DNA from: Saprospirales bacterium
GTDB lineage: Bacteria; Bacteroidota; Bacteroidia; Chitinophagales; Saprospiraceae
DNA: 64,000 bases
Direction: 5' to 3'
Assembly: GCA_016719895.1 (NCBI GenBank)
Contig: JADJYG010000007.1
Coordinates: forward strand, 272,581 to 336,580
Positions 9,680 to 18,933 of the stretch are shown here, in pieces. Below the pieces are notes generated by a model. That model ran no database searches, had not been told where the DNA came from, and was given only the letters and a program-made list of their open reading frames with translations. Every line of letters begins with the position of its first letter. Within the stretch, counting starts at the first letter, position 1. The translations under genes were made by a program, and so were the position numbers.

Positions 9680-10545
9680 TCAAAAAACATGCCGTTCGGC
9701 GTGGTAACTTGAGCGCACCAGCGGGCCGCTTTCCACATACCGGAAGCCTTTTGCCATACCGGCCTCCTGGTACCCGGCAAAAATATCGGGATGTACAAAT
9801 TCAGCAACGGCGATATGCATCCTGGTGGGTTGCAGATATTGGCCGATCGTCAGAATGTCGCAGCCATGTGCCACGAGGTCGTCCATAACCCGGAAGACCT
9901 CTTCTTTGGTTTCTCCGAGGCCGACCATGATACCGCTTTTGGTGCGTTTGCCGTAGTCTTTGGTCCGGCGGATTTGCTCCAGGCTGCGTTCATATTTAGC
10001 CTGTGGACGCACCTTGCGGTAGAGGCTTTGTACGGTTTCCATATTGTGGCTTACTATTTCCTGGCCGGCACTGATCATGCGTTCGAGGGCTCCCAGTTGG
10101 CTTTTACATCGGGGATGAGCGTTTCGATGGTTGTTTCCGGGCAACGCGTCTTTACGGCGAGCACGGTTTGGCGCCAGATTTCGGCGCCCCGGTCCTGCAG
10201 TTCGTCGCGATTGACGGAAGTGATTACGGCGTGTTTGACGCCCATGAGCCAAATGGCTTCCGCCACCCGGCGGGGTTCGTCTTCGTCATATTCCGTAGGC
10301 TTGCCGGTTTTGACGGCGCAAAACGAGCAGGACCGGGTGCATACGTTGCCCAGGATCATAAAGGTGGCGGTGCCGGCTCCCCAGCATTCGCCCATATTGG
10401 GGCAGCTGCCGCTTTGGCAAATGGTGTGGAGCTGAAAATCGTCTACAATGCTGCGCACCGTGCGGTAGTTTTCGCCCATAGGCAGGCGTACCTTGAGCCA
10501 GTCGGGGCGTTTGGGGCGGGAGTCGGCTATCGGGAGTTCAAGCAT
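9680..10545 (-). pseudogene. lipA: Lipoyl synthase, interrupted by a -1 frameshift
   Basis: Radical-SAM lipoyl synthase, which inserts two sulfurs into octanoyl-protein. The N-terminal half (10075-10545) carries both cluster motifs: CQSGSCPNMGEC (auxiliary 4Fe-4S) and CTRSCSFC (radical SAM). It then reads IPDVKANWEPSNA and stops. The rest of the family sequence continues in another frame from about 10090 to 9680: LERMISAGQEIVSHNMETV, ending with the conserved RSSYHAE. Adding one base at about 10087-10091 restores NWEALERM, so a single G has been lost on the coding strand. All catalytic residues are otherwise intact, so a sequencing error or a very recent mutation are both possible. The start at 10545 (MLELPIADS) overlaps the upstream FkbM gene by 8 bp. 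Confidence 0.85.
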
Positions 10546-11371
10546 GGGTTGCGATAAAATCAAAATGTTTCCAACGATTCATATCCTCCGGTTTTTCGAT
10601 AGGGATTAAAGGCGTGTCCGCCACGAAACCGGCGATATGGTACAGCCGGTAACCGAGCCCGGCGAGCAGGTCGAAGTGTTCGTGCCGTTGTTCGGGGGTG
10701 TTTTTTCCGAAACATTCGGAGATCACGACGGGTTTATACTGCCCGAGCAAGCCGCGGATGGATTTGATTACTTCCAGGTCGTACCCTTCGGTATCGATTT
10801 TTACGAGGGTCAGTTTGGACAGCCACCCGGCGTAGCGTTCCTCCAGGAGGTCTTTTAACACCACCCCCTGCACTTTTGTTGGCAAAACGAAGCGCCCATG
10901 GAAATCGGACGCGCCGGCGGTGATGCCGCCGTTGTTGAACGAGGCTTCGGAAGAGCGGTAGAAAAACGTATCGGCCTGGTCGGTGACGGCCATGTTCAGC
11001 GGGTGGATGTTGGTTTTGCCGGGGTTAAGGCCGGCATTCACCTGCAGGATGCGGAACACGTGCGGGTTGGGATCGAAAGCGAGGACGAGGCCCTCTTTAC
11101 CGGCAGCCAGCGCGACCGCCATGCTCAGGTGGCCGATATTGGCGCCGATGTCAATGGCCAGATCACCTTTCCGCACATATTTTTTGAAAAAATCGACTTC
11201 TTCCTGGCGGATTTCTTTCGGGGTCACCAGGGGGTTCAGCCAATTGGCAAACGCCACGGGGCCTTCGCCGGCGGGCGTGAATTGCATGATTTGATACGGG
11301 TATTGCTGGAAATGACGTCGCGCCCTTTTCCGTTTAAACGATTCTGTGAGGTACTTAACGATGTTGAACAT
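10538..11371 (-). CDS. FkbM-family methyltransferase
   Basis: A 277-aa SAM-dependent methyltransferase of the FkbM type. Motif I is DLAIDIGANIGHLSMAVA, the motif II acidic residue lies in VLAFDPNP, and the family-typical LVKIDTEGYDLEVIKSI follows, with PVVISECFG near the C-terminus. FkbM proteins O-methylate polyketides, sugars or lipids; the substrate here is unknown. An in-frame TTG at 11398 overlaps the upstream stop codon by 4 bp, but the ATG at 11371 (MFNIVKYL) gives the usual N-terminus. The gene sits between an outer-membrane-type protein and lipA and overlaps the lipA start, suggesting a three-gene operon. Confidence 0.8.
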   Translation of the reverse strand: MFNIVKYLTESFKRKRARRHFQQYPYQIMQFTPAGEGPVAFANWLNPLVTPKEIRQEEVDFFKKYVRKGDLAIDIGANIGHLSMAVALAAGKEGLVLAFDPNPHVFRILQVNAGLNPGKTNIHPLNMAVTDQADTFFYRSSEASFNNGGITAGASDFHGRFVLPTKVQGVVLKDLLEERYAGWLSKLTLVKIDTEGYDLEVIKSIRGLLGQYKPVVISECFGKNTPEQRHEHFDLLAGLGYRLYHIAGFVADTPLIPIEKPEDMNRWKHFDFIATHA

Positions 11372-11394
11372 AATAAACGGGGCGTCGCCGGCTA

Positions 11395-12171
11395 TCAACG
11401 GCGTTTGCCCAGCTGCAAATTTACAAAGAAGTTGAGGAACACCCGCTGATTCTCTTCGCTGACCAGTATGGGCAGTTTTTTAGGAAACACATCGACCATG
11501 GCGCCGATTTCCAGCGCTTTGACGAATTCGTCGAAAGCGCCCCAGTCCATATGAAAAGCGATGGATGCGTTTGCCCCGGGCCGGAACCCCATCTCCCCGA
11601 AGCCCCGTGTGAACGGCGAAGCGCCCTTGATACGCCCGTTTTCATCGAGAAACAGGTTGGCGTTTTCGGCAGAATATTTTTCGTGAAATATCCGGCAGTC
11701 ACCCGGGCTGTCGGGATCGGGGTAGCAAATGGCGAGGTAATAGGGCTTGAGCAGTCCCAGGGAAGGTCCGATGGCGTAACTTATACCTACGGCGACGCCT
11801 TTTTGTTTGGCCTTTTCGGAAAAATAGCGTTTGACGCCCCAGCCGCTGCGAACGACAAAAACATTGTTTTGTTTGCCAAAAATATACGGGCGGAAGGACC
11901 GGCTCAAGATTGGATCTGCGCTCTGGCGTTGTTCTTTCGGGTGTTTGATCTCGCCCAGGCTGATGTGAAAATAGGTCGTTTTATAGTAGGTACGCAGACG
12001 TCCGAATTCCATTCCCGGCACGAAGCCCCTGTTGGTGGTGAGCCGCATGTTGAACGTCGTTTCCCGGTTATAAACAATTCCCACTTGCTCATTGGCCTGC
12101 GTTAGCCCTTGCGACCAGGAGGAGCGCGCCAGCAGCGCTGAAAAAATGAAAAAGAGCAGTATTCGTACCAT
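11395..12171 (-). CDS. Secreted outer-membrane beta-barrel-like protein
   Basis: A 258-aa protein with a clear signal peptide (MVRILLFFIFSALLARSSWS, cleavage near SQG). The start at 12171 is chosen because it opens with this signal; the longer open frame to 12240 adds only an unlikely leader. After the signal the chain alternates short hydrophobic and polar strands rich in aromatic and basic residues (for example YYKTTYFHISLGEI and VAVGISYAIGPSLGLLKPYYLAI), and ends in FLNFFVNLQLGKRR, as in small porin-like barrels. No named family is recognised. It is the first gene of a likely operon with the FkbM methyltransferase and lipA. Function unknown. Confidence 0.65.
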   Translation of the reverse strand: MVRILLFFIFSALLARSSWSQGLTQANEQVGIVYNRETTFNMRLTTNRGFVPGMEFGRLRTYYKTTYFHISLGEIKHPKEQRQSADPILSRSFRPYIFGKQNNVFVVRSGWGVKRYFSEKAKQKGVAVGISYAIGPSLGLLKPYYLAICYPDPDSPGDCRIFHEKYSAENANLFLDENGRIKGASPFTRGFGEMGFRPGANASIAFHMDWGAFDEFVKALEIGAMVDVFPKKLPILVSEENQRVFLNFFVNLQLGKRR

Positions 12172-12301
12172 CGTGCGGGAATTTGTTTCAAAAATAGGTT
12201 TTTCCACCGGAACGCCAAGCGAATTTGATACCCAATGCATTGATTAGCCAAACTTTTTTACTGAACAAAAAAAATTGCCGGCTGTTCGGCCGTACAGCGG
12301 C

Positions 12302-13066
12302 TTACACCAATTGAACCTCCTTAACGGCAAAATGCGCCGTTCCATTGCCGGTACGCAGGATCAGGCTGCCATCGTCGGCCACGCCTTGAATAACGCCCTC
12401 GAAGCGGTCGCCGCCGGGGCGCACAAACTGGCGCGGCTCCCCAAGGCCCAAGAGGCAAGCGTGATAATCGGCGCGCAAAGCCGCGATATGGTTGTTTTTG
12501 AGCTGCAAATACCGCTGTTCGAGGCATTCGAAGAGCACCCCGGCCACCTCCTCCAGCTCAAACGCCGCACCCGACGCTAAGGCCAGCGATCCGGCTGCCG
12601 GCAGTTCGGGGGAGAATTCCGCCTGGTTGATGTTCAGCCCTATGCCCACGATCGAGCTTTGCCAGCTGCGCCCGCTGATGGCGTTCTGGATCAGAATACC
12701 GGCTACTTTTTTCGACCCGATGTACACGTCGTTGGGCCATTTCAGCCGTACAACGCTGCCGTCGGCAAGCCGAAGGGTACGCAGCACCGTATCCCGCACC
12801 GCCAGCGCCATGGCCTCGCTCAGCCGGAAAGCAGCGGTTGCCGGAAGCCAGGCAGGGTAGAGTATGATGCTCAGGGTCAGGTTTTTTCCCGCTGCACTGA
12901 GCCACTGGCTGCCAAATTGGCCGCGGCCGGCTGACTGACTGACAGCCCGCACCACCGTTCCTTCAGGTGGCTTACTTTTTGCGATGAACTCCCGGGCATA
13001 ATCGTTCGTAGACGGCAGTTCGTCGAAACACAGGTAAACTTTTCCGATGAAAAGTGTGTTTGCCAT
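12302..13066 (-). CDS. birA: Biotin-[acetyl-CoA-carboxylase] ligase
   Basis: A 254-aa biotin protein ligase that makes biotinyl-AMP and transfers biotin to the lysine of carboxylase carrier domains. The biotin-binding loop GRGQFGS (a variant of GRGRxG) is near residue 47, and KWPNDVY with KVAGILIQ marks the catalytic core. The small C-terminal beta domain ends at the stop codon. There is no N-terminal winged helix, so it is the monofunctional class and should not act as a repressor. The start is the first Met before IGKVYLCFDELPSTND. It is divergent from rsfS across about 150 bp. Confidence 0.92.
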   Translation of the reverse strand: MANTLFIGKVYLCFDELPSTNDYAREFIAKSKPPEGTVVRAVSQSAGRGQFGSQWLSAAGKNLTLSIILYPAWLPATAAFRLSEAMALAVRDTVLRTLRLADGSVVRLKWPNDVYIGSKKVAGILIQNAISGRSWQSSIVGIGLNINQAEFSPELPAAGSLALASGAAFELEEVAGVLFECLEQRYLQLKNNHIAALRADYHACLLGLGEPRQFVRPGGDRFEGVIQGVADDGSLILRTGNGTAHFAVKEVQLV

Positions 13067-13215
13067 GCGTATTGCAGCGTTTGGACAGGCAACTTCGTTT
13101 CAGAAAATTGCCGGCACGCGCAAAGTTGCGTACTTTTATGCCGGGTTATCCAGCTCGCCCGCAAAATGCCAAAGGCCGGCGGAAACCCTGAAACGTAAAT
13201 TCAAAATTATATCTA

Positions 13216-13611
13216 TTGAATCTGACATCCGTACTGCGGTCGAATAAAACCCGCGATCCCCGCTCCGAACAACTCAACCATTTTATTGTTGAAGGTATTC
13301 GCGATAAGAAAGGAAAGAATATCGTTCAACTTGATTTGCGTAGCCTCGATGACGCCCCGGCAGATTTTTTCATCATTTGCGAAGGAGACTCCAATACGCA
13401 TGTCAAAGCTATTTCCGACAGCATTTACAAAAAAGTGAAAGAGGCGTTGCACACCATGCCCTCCCATACCGAGGGCTCTTTGAATGCCCGTTGGATTTTG
13501 ATGGACTATTTTAACACCATCGTCCACGTTTTTTATCCTGAAACCCGGCAGTTCTATGAAATCGAACAACTCTGGAGCGATGCCGATTCGACGGAATTTG
13601 CGGACGTCTGA
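13216..13611 (+). CDS. rsfS: Ribosome silencing factor RsfS
   Basis: A 131-aa RsfS (Iojap) family protein. These bind ribosomal protein uL14 on the large subunit and block subunit joining in starvation. The conserved core is visible: IVEGIRDKKGKNIVQLDLR, then APADFFIICEGDSNTHVKAI, ending in RWILMDYFNTIVHVFYPETRQFYEIEQLW. The initiation codon is TTG at 13216; no ATG or GTG lies in frame before the conserved region, so this start is probable rather than certain. The placement directly before ftsH is common in Bacteroidota. Confidence 0.9.
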   Translation: MNLTSVLRSNKTRDPRSEQLNHFIVEGIRDKKGKNIVQLDLRSLDDAPADFFIICEGDSNTHVKAISDSIYKKVKEALHTMPSHTEGSLNARWILMDYFNTIVHVFYPETRQFYEIEQLWSDADSTEFADV

Positions 13612-13651
13612 ACAGCAAGCACCGGCTTGCAACGGGCCTTTTCACTGGGAT

Positions 13652-13679
13652 CCCCCCCCCCCCCCCAATCACCCCCCCC
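13652..13679 (+). repeat. Poly-C tracts in the ftsH leader
   Basis: A run of 15 C (13652-13666), a 5-base break, then 8 C (13672-13679). The pair ends about 20 bp before the ftsH start, on the sense strand. Such a homopolymer is prone to slippage and may also be miscounted in assembly. Confidence 0.85.
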
Positions 13680-13698
13680 ACTCAATTATTAAGCAATT

Positions 13699-15756
13699 AT
13701 GAGCAACGAAAAGCGTAAGCGCGATGACGAGTTGGATGACCCGCGCCAACCACGCGACGAGAATAATAACAATGGCGCCGATAATATGCCCCGGTTCAGT
13801 TTTACCTGGATCTATGTGCTGATTGGGCTCGCCCTCTTAGGCCTCCAATTGTCCAAGATGTTTGTGGAACCACCCACCAAGTCCTGGGAGGACTTCGAGC
13901 GTATGGTACGGGCCGGCGACATCAGCAAGATGGAAGTGGTCAATAAGGAAACGGCGCGGGCCTACGTCAAAAAGGACAGCTTGTGCAAGTATTTCGATCT
14001 GTTTCGCATCGAAGATAAAAACAAGGACTGTCAGCCGGACAAACCCGGGTGGGGCTTCAATGCCGAACAAATGTACGTGTCGTTCAATATCGGTTCGATG
14101 GACGTGTTGAAAGACAACCTTAAAACCCTGAATGAAAGCCTGATCAAAGAAAAAAAGGCCAAGGTCGTCCCTACGTACATCGATGAAACGAACTGGACCG
14201 GCACTATCATGACCTACCTGGTGCCCTTGCTGCTGTTGATGGCCCTGTGGATATTTATCCTGCGCCGCATGGGCGGCGGAGCCGGCGGACCGGGTTCACA
14301 GATATTTAATATCGGCAAATCGAAAGCCACGCTGTTCGACAACAACGCGCGGGTGAATATCACCTTTGCCGACGTAGCCGGGCTGGATGAGGCCAAGGAA
14401 GAGGTCATGGAAATCGTCGATTTCCTGAAAAACCCGAAAAAATACACGTCGCTGGGGGGTAAGATACCGAAAGGCGTACTCCTGGTTGGCCCTCCCGGCA
14501 CGGGCAAAACATTGCTGGCGAAGGCCGTGGCAGGCGAAGCAGGCGTGCCGTTTTTCTCGATCTCCGGTTCAGATTTTGTCGAAATGTTTGTCGGCGTGGG
14601 CGCCTCCCGTGTGCGCGACCTGTTCCGCCAGGCCCGCGAAAAAGCGCCCTGCATCATTTTTATCGATGAAATCGACGCTATTGGCCGCGCGCGTGGCCGT
14701 GGCGCCATTCAGGGCGGCAACGACGAGCGCGAAAATACCCTCAACCAGCTGCTGGTGGAAATGGACGGTTTCCCGACGGACAAAGGCGTCATCCTTATGG
14801 CCGCCACCAACCGCCCCGACATCCTCGACCATGCCCTGATGCGCCCGGGCCGCTTCGACCGCCAGATCGGTATCGGCCGCCCCGACCTCAACGGCCGGGC
14901 CCAGATTTTCCAGGTCCACCTGAAAAATATCAAGGTGTCTCCCGAAGTGACGCCGATCGCCCTGGCCGAAATGACACCGGGTTTCGTCGGCGCCGATATC
15001 GCCAACGTGTGCAACGAAGCGGCGCTTATCGCCGCCCGCCGCAACAAAAAAGCCATTGACCTCGACGATTTTAACTATGCGCTCGACAAAGTCATCGGCG
15101 GCCTGGAAAAGAAAAACAAGATCATCAGTCCCGAAGAAAAACAGATCATCGCCTACCACGAAGCCGGTCACGCGATTTGCGGTTGGTTTCTCGAACACGC
15201 GCACCCCCTGGTGAAAGTCACTATTGTTCCGCGCGGCCTGGCCGCGCTGGGCTATGCGCAGTACTTGCCCAAAGAGCAATATATCACCCGCAAAGAAAAA
15301 TTGCTCGATGACATCTGCATGACCCTCGGCGGCCGGGCTGCCGAATCGGTTGTCTTCGACAAAATCAGCACCGGCGCGCAAAGCGACCTGGACCACGTGA
15401 CGCGTTTGTCGTACGATATGATTATCAACTACGGCATGAACGAACGGGTCGGCAATGTGTCGTACTATTCCATGCTGAACGAGTCGTATGTGCGTCCCTT
15501 TTCCGAACAAACCGCGTACCTCATTGACCAGGAAGTGAAGCGCATGATCGATGAGCAGTACGACAGGGCGAAAAACCTGCTTCGTGATAAGCGCAAGGAA
15601 CTCGACGCGCTGGCCAAAGCGCTGCTGGAAAAAGAAGTGCTGCACCGCACCGACCTGGAGAACCTCATCGGCAAACGACCCTTTGCCGACCCCACGCCGG
15701 GCGAGAGCGCCAGCATCGCCGTAGTGGAGCCGCCGACCGGGGATGACGAAGACTGA
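13699..15756 (+). CDS. ftsH: ATP-dependent zinc metalloprotease FtsH
   Basis: A 685-aa membrane AAA+ protease that degrades misfolded and regulatory membrane and cytosolic proteins. After a charged, Asn-rich N-terminus comes TM1 (about 35-52), a periplasmic loop, and TM2 (about 172-190, near IMTYLVPLLLLMALWIF). The AAA domain has Walker A GPPGTGKT (264-271), Walker B IIFIDEID and the second-region-of-homology arginines in MRPGRFDRQI. The protease domain has the zinc motif HEAGH (487-491) and the later Asp in SDLDHVTRL. Length and order are standard. It follows rsfS by about 90 bp and a poly-C tract lies in the leader. Confidence 0.97.
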   Translation: MSNEKRKRDDELDDPRQPRDENNNNGADNMPRFSFTWIYVLIGLALLGLQLSKMFVEPPTKSWEDFERMVRAGDISKMEVVNKETARAYVKKDSLCKYFDLFRIEDKNKDCQPDKPGWGFNAEQMYVSFNIGSMDVLKDNLKTLNESLIKEKKAKVVPTYIDETNWTGTIMTYLVPLLLLMALWIFILRRMGGGAGGPGSQIFNIGKSKATLFDNNARVNITFADVAGLDEAKEEVMEIVDFLKNPKKYTSLGGKIPKGVLLVGPPGTGKTLLAKAVAGEAGVPFFSISGSDFVEMFVGVGASRVRDLFRQAREKAPCIIFIDEIDAIGRARGRGAIQGGNDERENTLNQLLVEMDGFPTDKGVILMAATNRPDILDHALMRPGRFDRQIGIGRPDLNGRAQIFQVHLKNIKVSPEVTPIALAEMTPGFVGADIANVCNEAALIAARRNKKAIDLDDFNYALDKVIGGLEKKNKIISPEEKQIIAYHEAGHAICGWFLEHAHPLVKVTIVPRGLAALGYAQYLPKEQYITRKEKLLDDICMTLGGRAAESVVFDKISTGAQSDLDHVTRLSYDMIINYGMNERVGNVSYYSMLNESYVRPFSEQTAYLIDQEVKRMIDEQYDRAKNLLRDKRKELDALAKALLEKEVLHRTDLENLIGKRPFADPTPGESASIAVVEPPTGDDED

Positions 15757-16002
15757 GAACGGGAAAGACGGAATAATCCGGCTCCTGCGCCCGGTTTCCA
15801 CGCGGTATACCTTGCTTTTTCGACCTGATTTTGTCTTGTATACCTCACGCTCCGCCCAGACCGGAATTTTCGTTTGCGCGGTTCGCCTTCCCAGGACCCC
15901 CACACCTTTTTTCTGCGGAAACGCGGGAAAAACTCTACGGTTTGGTAGCACTACGCTAATTGTTAAATTCCGCCGGACGAGGTATAACAACCGCCAATCC
16001 GT

Positions 16003-16530
16003 TCAGTGCCCGCTGATTACATCCCGGGCAAATAAGATCAGCGGCTTCCAGTAGGCCGACGTGGAAATATTTTCCCGGATAACGCCGCGGCTGGTAGTGC
16101 TGTGCACCACGACAATGCCCTTGTTGCTGCGCTCCACGACCATGGCGACGTGCTGGATGTTGCGTTTGTTTTTCCCGAATACAATAAGATCCCCTGGCTG
16201 TACGGCATTCAAACTGACCGGCACGCCTTCAGCCGCCTGTGCCGACGAAGCCGGTGAAACCGGTACGCCGAATTGTTTCAGGACGTAGCTGGTGAACCCC
16301 GAACAATCAAAGCCTGCGCGCGGATCGGCGCCTGCATACTTATACGAAGCGCCTTCCAACTGGAGCCCATACTTTACCACCTCTTGCCGGAATTGGCGTT
16401 CGGATAAATTGCCGGCGTTTGCCGGGGGGCGCACACTTTTTTTGGCGGCCGAACAACCGTTAAAGAACAAGGCTGCAACCAGCGCGCTGGAAAAGACAAA
16501 AACCGGTACGGCAGGATACCCTTTTTTCAT
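16003..16530 (-). CDS. NlpC/P60 (C40) peptidoglycan hydrolase lipoprotein
   Basis: A 175-aa cell-wall endopeptidase-type protein. The N-terminus is a lipoprotein signal (ALFFNGC, Cys about 26). The NlpC/P60 domain spans about 55-175: the catalytic Cys lies in FDCSGFT, the first His in IQHVAMVVE and the polar third residue in VVVHSTTSRG. Enzymes of this family cut D-Glu to diaminopimelate bonds in peptidoglycan stems. It is closely similar to the next gene (16705-17229) through the whole domain, including the shared SRGVI.ENVSTS.YW end, so the two are paralogues from duplication. The ends differ: this one is lipidated. Confidence 0.88.
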   Translation of the reverse strand: MKKGYPAVPVFVFSSALVAALFFNGCSAAKKSVRPPANAGNLSERQFRQEVVKYGLQLEGASYKYAGADPRAGFDCSGFTSYVLKQFGVPVSPASSAQAAEGVPVSLNAVQPGDLIVFGKNKRNIQHVAMVVERSNKGIVVVHSTTSRGVIRENISTSAYWKPLILFARDVISGH

Positions 16531-16704
16531 GGCGAGTTAAATTAAAGGGCATAAACGCCATAGCCGGGCTAAATCTTACTTAAGGCACTAAAAAACGGCT
16601 GCCGGCTTTTCAACCGGCAACCGTTGCACTTTTCGTTTTGTTAAGCAGCCTTTTGTTATTGTATCGGAATATTTTTTCAAGATTTTGCCCTGCGGCAGGC
16701 CACA

Positions 16705-17229
16705 TCAGTCGACGAGGCGGCGCCCCAGCACATCGCGGGCAAACAGAATACGCGGACGCCAGTACGACGAGGTGCTGACATTTTCGACAATCACGCCCCG
16801 GCTGCAAGTGCTGTGCACGCAAATAATCCCATCGGGGTTGTTTTCCACGACTATGGCCACGTGTTGAATACGGCCACGCCGGCCGAAAAAAAGCAGGTCG
16901 CCCGGCATGACGTTCCGGAGTGGCACTTTTATACCCTGAACAGACTGTGTGGAAGAACTGCTGGATACTTCGGCATCGAATTTTTCCAGGATGTAACTCG
17001 TGAACCCCGAACAATCGAAGCCCGTACCGGGGTTCCGGCCGGCATACCGGTAGCGAATGCCGACAAACTGGCGGGCGTAATCGATGATTTCCTCCCGGAA
17101 TTGCACCATTTCGGTGCTCAACGAGCGGCTTGGACTAAAGGCTGATCCAAGGACAAAAACAAAACTGATAAGGCTGATGCATAAAATAGGGCGTAATCGG
17201 GGCAAGCAACTACAAGAAGGGTCGCTCAT
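16705..17229 (-). CDS. NlpC/P60 (C40) peptidoglycan hydrolase, second copy
   Basis: A 174-aa NlpC/P60 protein, paralogue of the neighbour downstream. The start at 17229 gives MSDPSCSCLPRLRP and then a hydrophobic signal segment (ILCISLISFVFVLGSAFS); the longer frame to 17259 adds ten residues before it. The catalytic triad is present: Cys in FDCSGFTSY, His in IQHVAIVVE and His in CVHSTCSRG. Unlike its partner it has no clear lipobox directly after the hydrophobic segment, so it may be released to the periplasm or kept as a membrane anchor. Both copies lie on the same strand about 175 bp apart and may differ in location rather than chemistry. Confidence 0.87.
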   Translation of the reverse strand: MSDPSCSCLPRLRPILCISLISFVFVLGSAFSPSRSLSTEMVQFREEIIDYARQFVGIRYRYAGRNPGTGFDCSGFTSYILEKFDAEVSSSSSTQSVQGIKVPLRNVMPGDLLFFGRRGRIQHVAIVVENNPDGIICVHSTCSRGVIVENVSTSSYWRPRILFARDVLGRRLVD

Positions 17230-17433
17230 AGAAACGGCATTTTCACAGGGCGCCGGCAAGGGGTGGCGTTGAAACTTTGACCGGCATTTTCGTGGCTGGT
17301 CTTACCCTGGGTGTGAAAGATTGTTTTGGATTAAAGAAAACAGAACAGCTCCCCAGCTTCGCCAGAGGAGCAGCGCAAAGATAGAAATATCTTCAAACTT
17401 GTTGATTATCAGAGTTAAAAAAATATTAAGACG

Positions 17434-18210
17434 CTAGCGTTCGAGTTGAAACGCATCGGAATCGCCCAGGAAAGGCAACTGTGCGCGGTATTGGCGCAGG
17501 GCGTCCAGCGACAGTTCTGCCGTGAAAATACCCGGCATTCCGGCGCCGATATGGCAGACGGCCTGGCCCGAATAATCCCAGATACCCGAGTCGCCGGCGT
17601 ATTCGAGTCCGTTGCCGTCCGTGCCAACGATGTTTACGGCGGCCACGTAACTCTGGTTTTCAATAGCCCGGGCGGGTAGCAGGCTGCGCCAGTGGTGCCC
17701 GCGCCGCGCTGGCCAGTTGGCGACGTATAAGAGCAGGTCGTACGGAGCTGCCGGGGTTTGGCGGCTCCATACCGGGAAGCGCAGGTCGTAGCAAATGAGC
17801 GGGCAAATCCGCCAGCCCAACCACCCCAGCACCAGGCTTTTTTGGCCGGCAGTGTACGTTTCGTGTTCGTTGGCCAGGCTGAATAAGTGCCGCTTGTCGT
17901 AGCAGTCGATGGAGCCATCCGGGCGCGCAAACAGCAGTCGGTTGAAATAACGCCCTTCCTCCCGGCAGATGAAACTTCCGGTAATGGCCGCGCCGAGCAG
18001 GCGGGCCTGGTTGCGCAACCATTGGCCGGTTGGGCCCTCCATCGGTTCGGCCAAAGCCGCCGCCTGCATCGAAAAACCCGTGCTGAACATTTCGGGCAGC
18101 ACCGCCAGGTCCGTCGTGCCGGCCAGGGGGGCCAGTATTTCAGCAAGCCCGGCCCGGTTAGCCGCAGGGGCCTCCCAATGCAGCTGCGTTTGAAGGATCG
18201 TAATGCGCAT
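17434..18210 (-). CDS. Carbon-nitrogen hydrolase, omega-amidase type
   Basis: A 258-aa nitrilase-superfamily amidase. The catalytic Glu-Lys-Cys triad is visible from the chosen start: E40 in LAVLPEMFSTGF, K106 in CYDKRHLFS and C140 in CPLICYDLRFP. The MFSTGF and DKRHLFS forms are typical of the Nit2/YafV omega-amidase group, which hydrolyses 2-oxoglutaramate or 2-oxosuccinamate to the 2-oxoacid and ammonia. The ATG at 18210 (MRITILQTQLHWE) matches family N-termini; a longer open frame to 18327 is unlikely to be translated. It is divergent from the Mpo1-like gene. Confidence 0.88.
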   Translation of the reverse strand: MRITILQTQLHWEAPAANRAGLAEILAPLAGTTDLAVLPEMFSTGFSMQAAALAEPMEGPTGQWLRNQARLLGAAITGSFICREEGRYFNRLLFARPDGSIDCYDKRHLFSLANEHETYTAGQKSLVLGWLGWRICPLICYDLRFPVWSRQTPAAPYDLLLYVANWPARRGHHWRSLLPARAIENQSYVAAVNIVGTDGNGLEYAGDSGIWDYSGQAVCHIGAGMPGIFTAELSLDALRQYRAQLPFLGDSDAFQLER

Positions 18211-18424
18211 AGATCGATACACGGATATAAGTGGATAGCGCAAACTTATAAGCTTATCCTGCATAGTTGTGCAGTTTAATTTTTTTGAATGCAGGGTTTG
18301 CTTCATTTTGCTACCGATATGAACCACACCCGTCAGGAATATTCCATACCTACCAAGTACCGGTAATTTGTATTTTTGCTTCCAGGCAAACGACTATTAC
18401 CCGCCAAGAACAAACGTCATGCTT

Positions 18425-18889
18425 ATGAAAACCATCAACGATTGGCTGTCGGAATACGGCGAAAGCCACCAAAACCCCACCAACAAACTGGTGCACTGGA
18501 TTTGCGTACCGACGATTTTTTTTAGCATTGTGGGCCTTTTTTACGGCATCAAGCTGGGTGTGCCGGTGCTGCCCGGCATCCAACTGAACGTGGCCACCGT
18601 GCTGCTGCTCCTGGTCGTCGGATACTACGTCCGGCTTTCTCCCGCACTCGCGGTCGGCATGTTGCTCTTTTCGCTGCTCTGCCTTTTTATCGCCCAACAA
18701 ATAGAAACGGCCGGGCTGGTTCTGTGGCAGGTATGCCTGAGCCTCTTTGTCCTGGCCTGGATTGGCCAGTTTTGGGGGCATAAAGTGGAAGGCAAGAAAC
18801 CCTCCTTTTTCCAGGACCTGCAGTTTTTAATGATCGGCCCGGCCTGGCTCATGAGCTTTATTTACAGCCGTTTTGGACTGCGCGTGTGA
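18425..18889 (+). CDS. Mpo1-like (DUF962) membrane protein
   Basis: A 154-aa protein of the DUF962/YGL010w family. The N-terminal motif W..EYGESHQNPTNKLVHWICVPTI carries the conserved His and Asn-Pro residues. Four to five hydrophobic helices follow: about 22-40, 55-72, 76-92, 98-118 and a C-terminal one. The yeast member Mpo1 is an iron-dependent dioxygenase in 2-hydroxy fatty-acid alpha-oxidation; the conserved His residues make a similar role possible here, but this is inference. The ATG at 18425 is preferred over in-frame starts at 18368 and 18419 because the family begins right before the EYGESH motif. It is followed closely by an enoyl-CoA hydratase gene, which fits a lipid role. Confidence 0.82.
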   Translation: MKTINDWLSEYGESHQNPTNKLVHWICVPTIFFSIVGLFYGIKLGVPVLPGIQLNVATVLLLLVVGYYVRLSPALAVGMLLFSLLCLFIAQQIETAGLVLWQVCLSLFVLAWIGQFWGHKVEGKKPSFFQDLQFLMIGPAWLMSFIYSRFGLRV

Positions 18890-18933
18890 ACCACGCCCGC
18901 CTGTGCACCCGGCAGCTATTTCAGATACTATTC

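Noticed and set aside
14569..15990. Long minus-strand open frame across ftsH
   Set aside because: Antisense shadow of the GC-rich ftsH codons; no recognisable protein.
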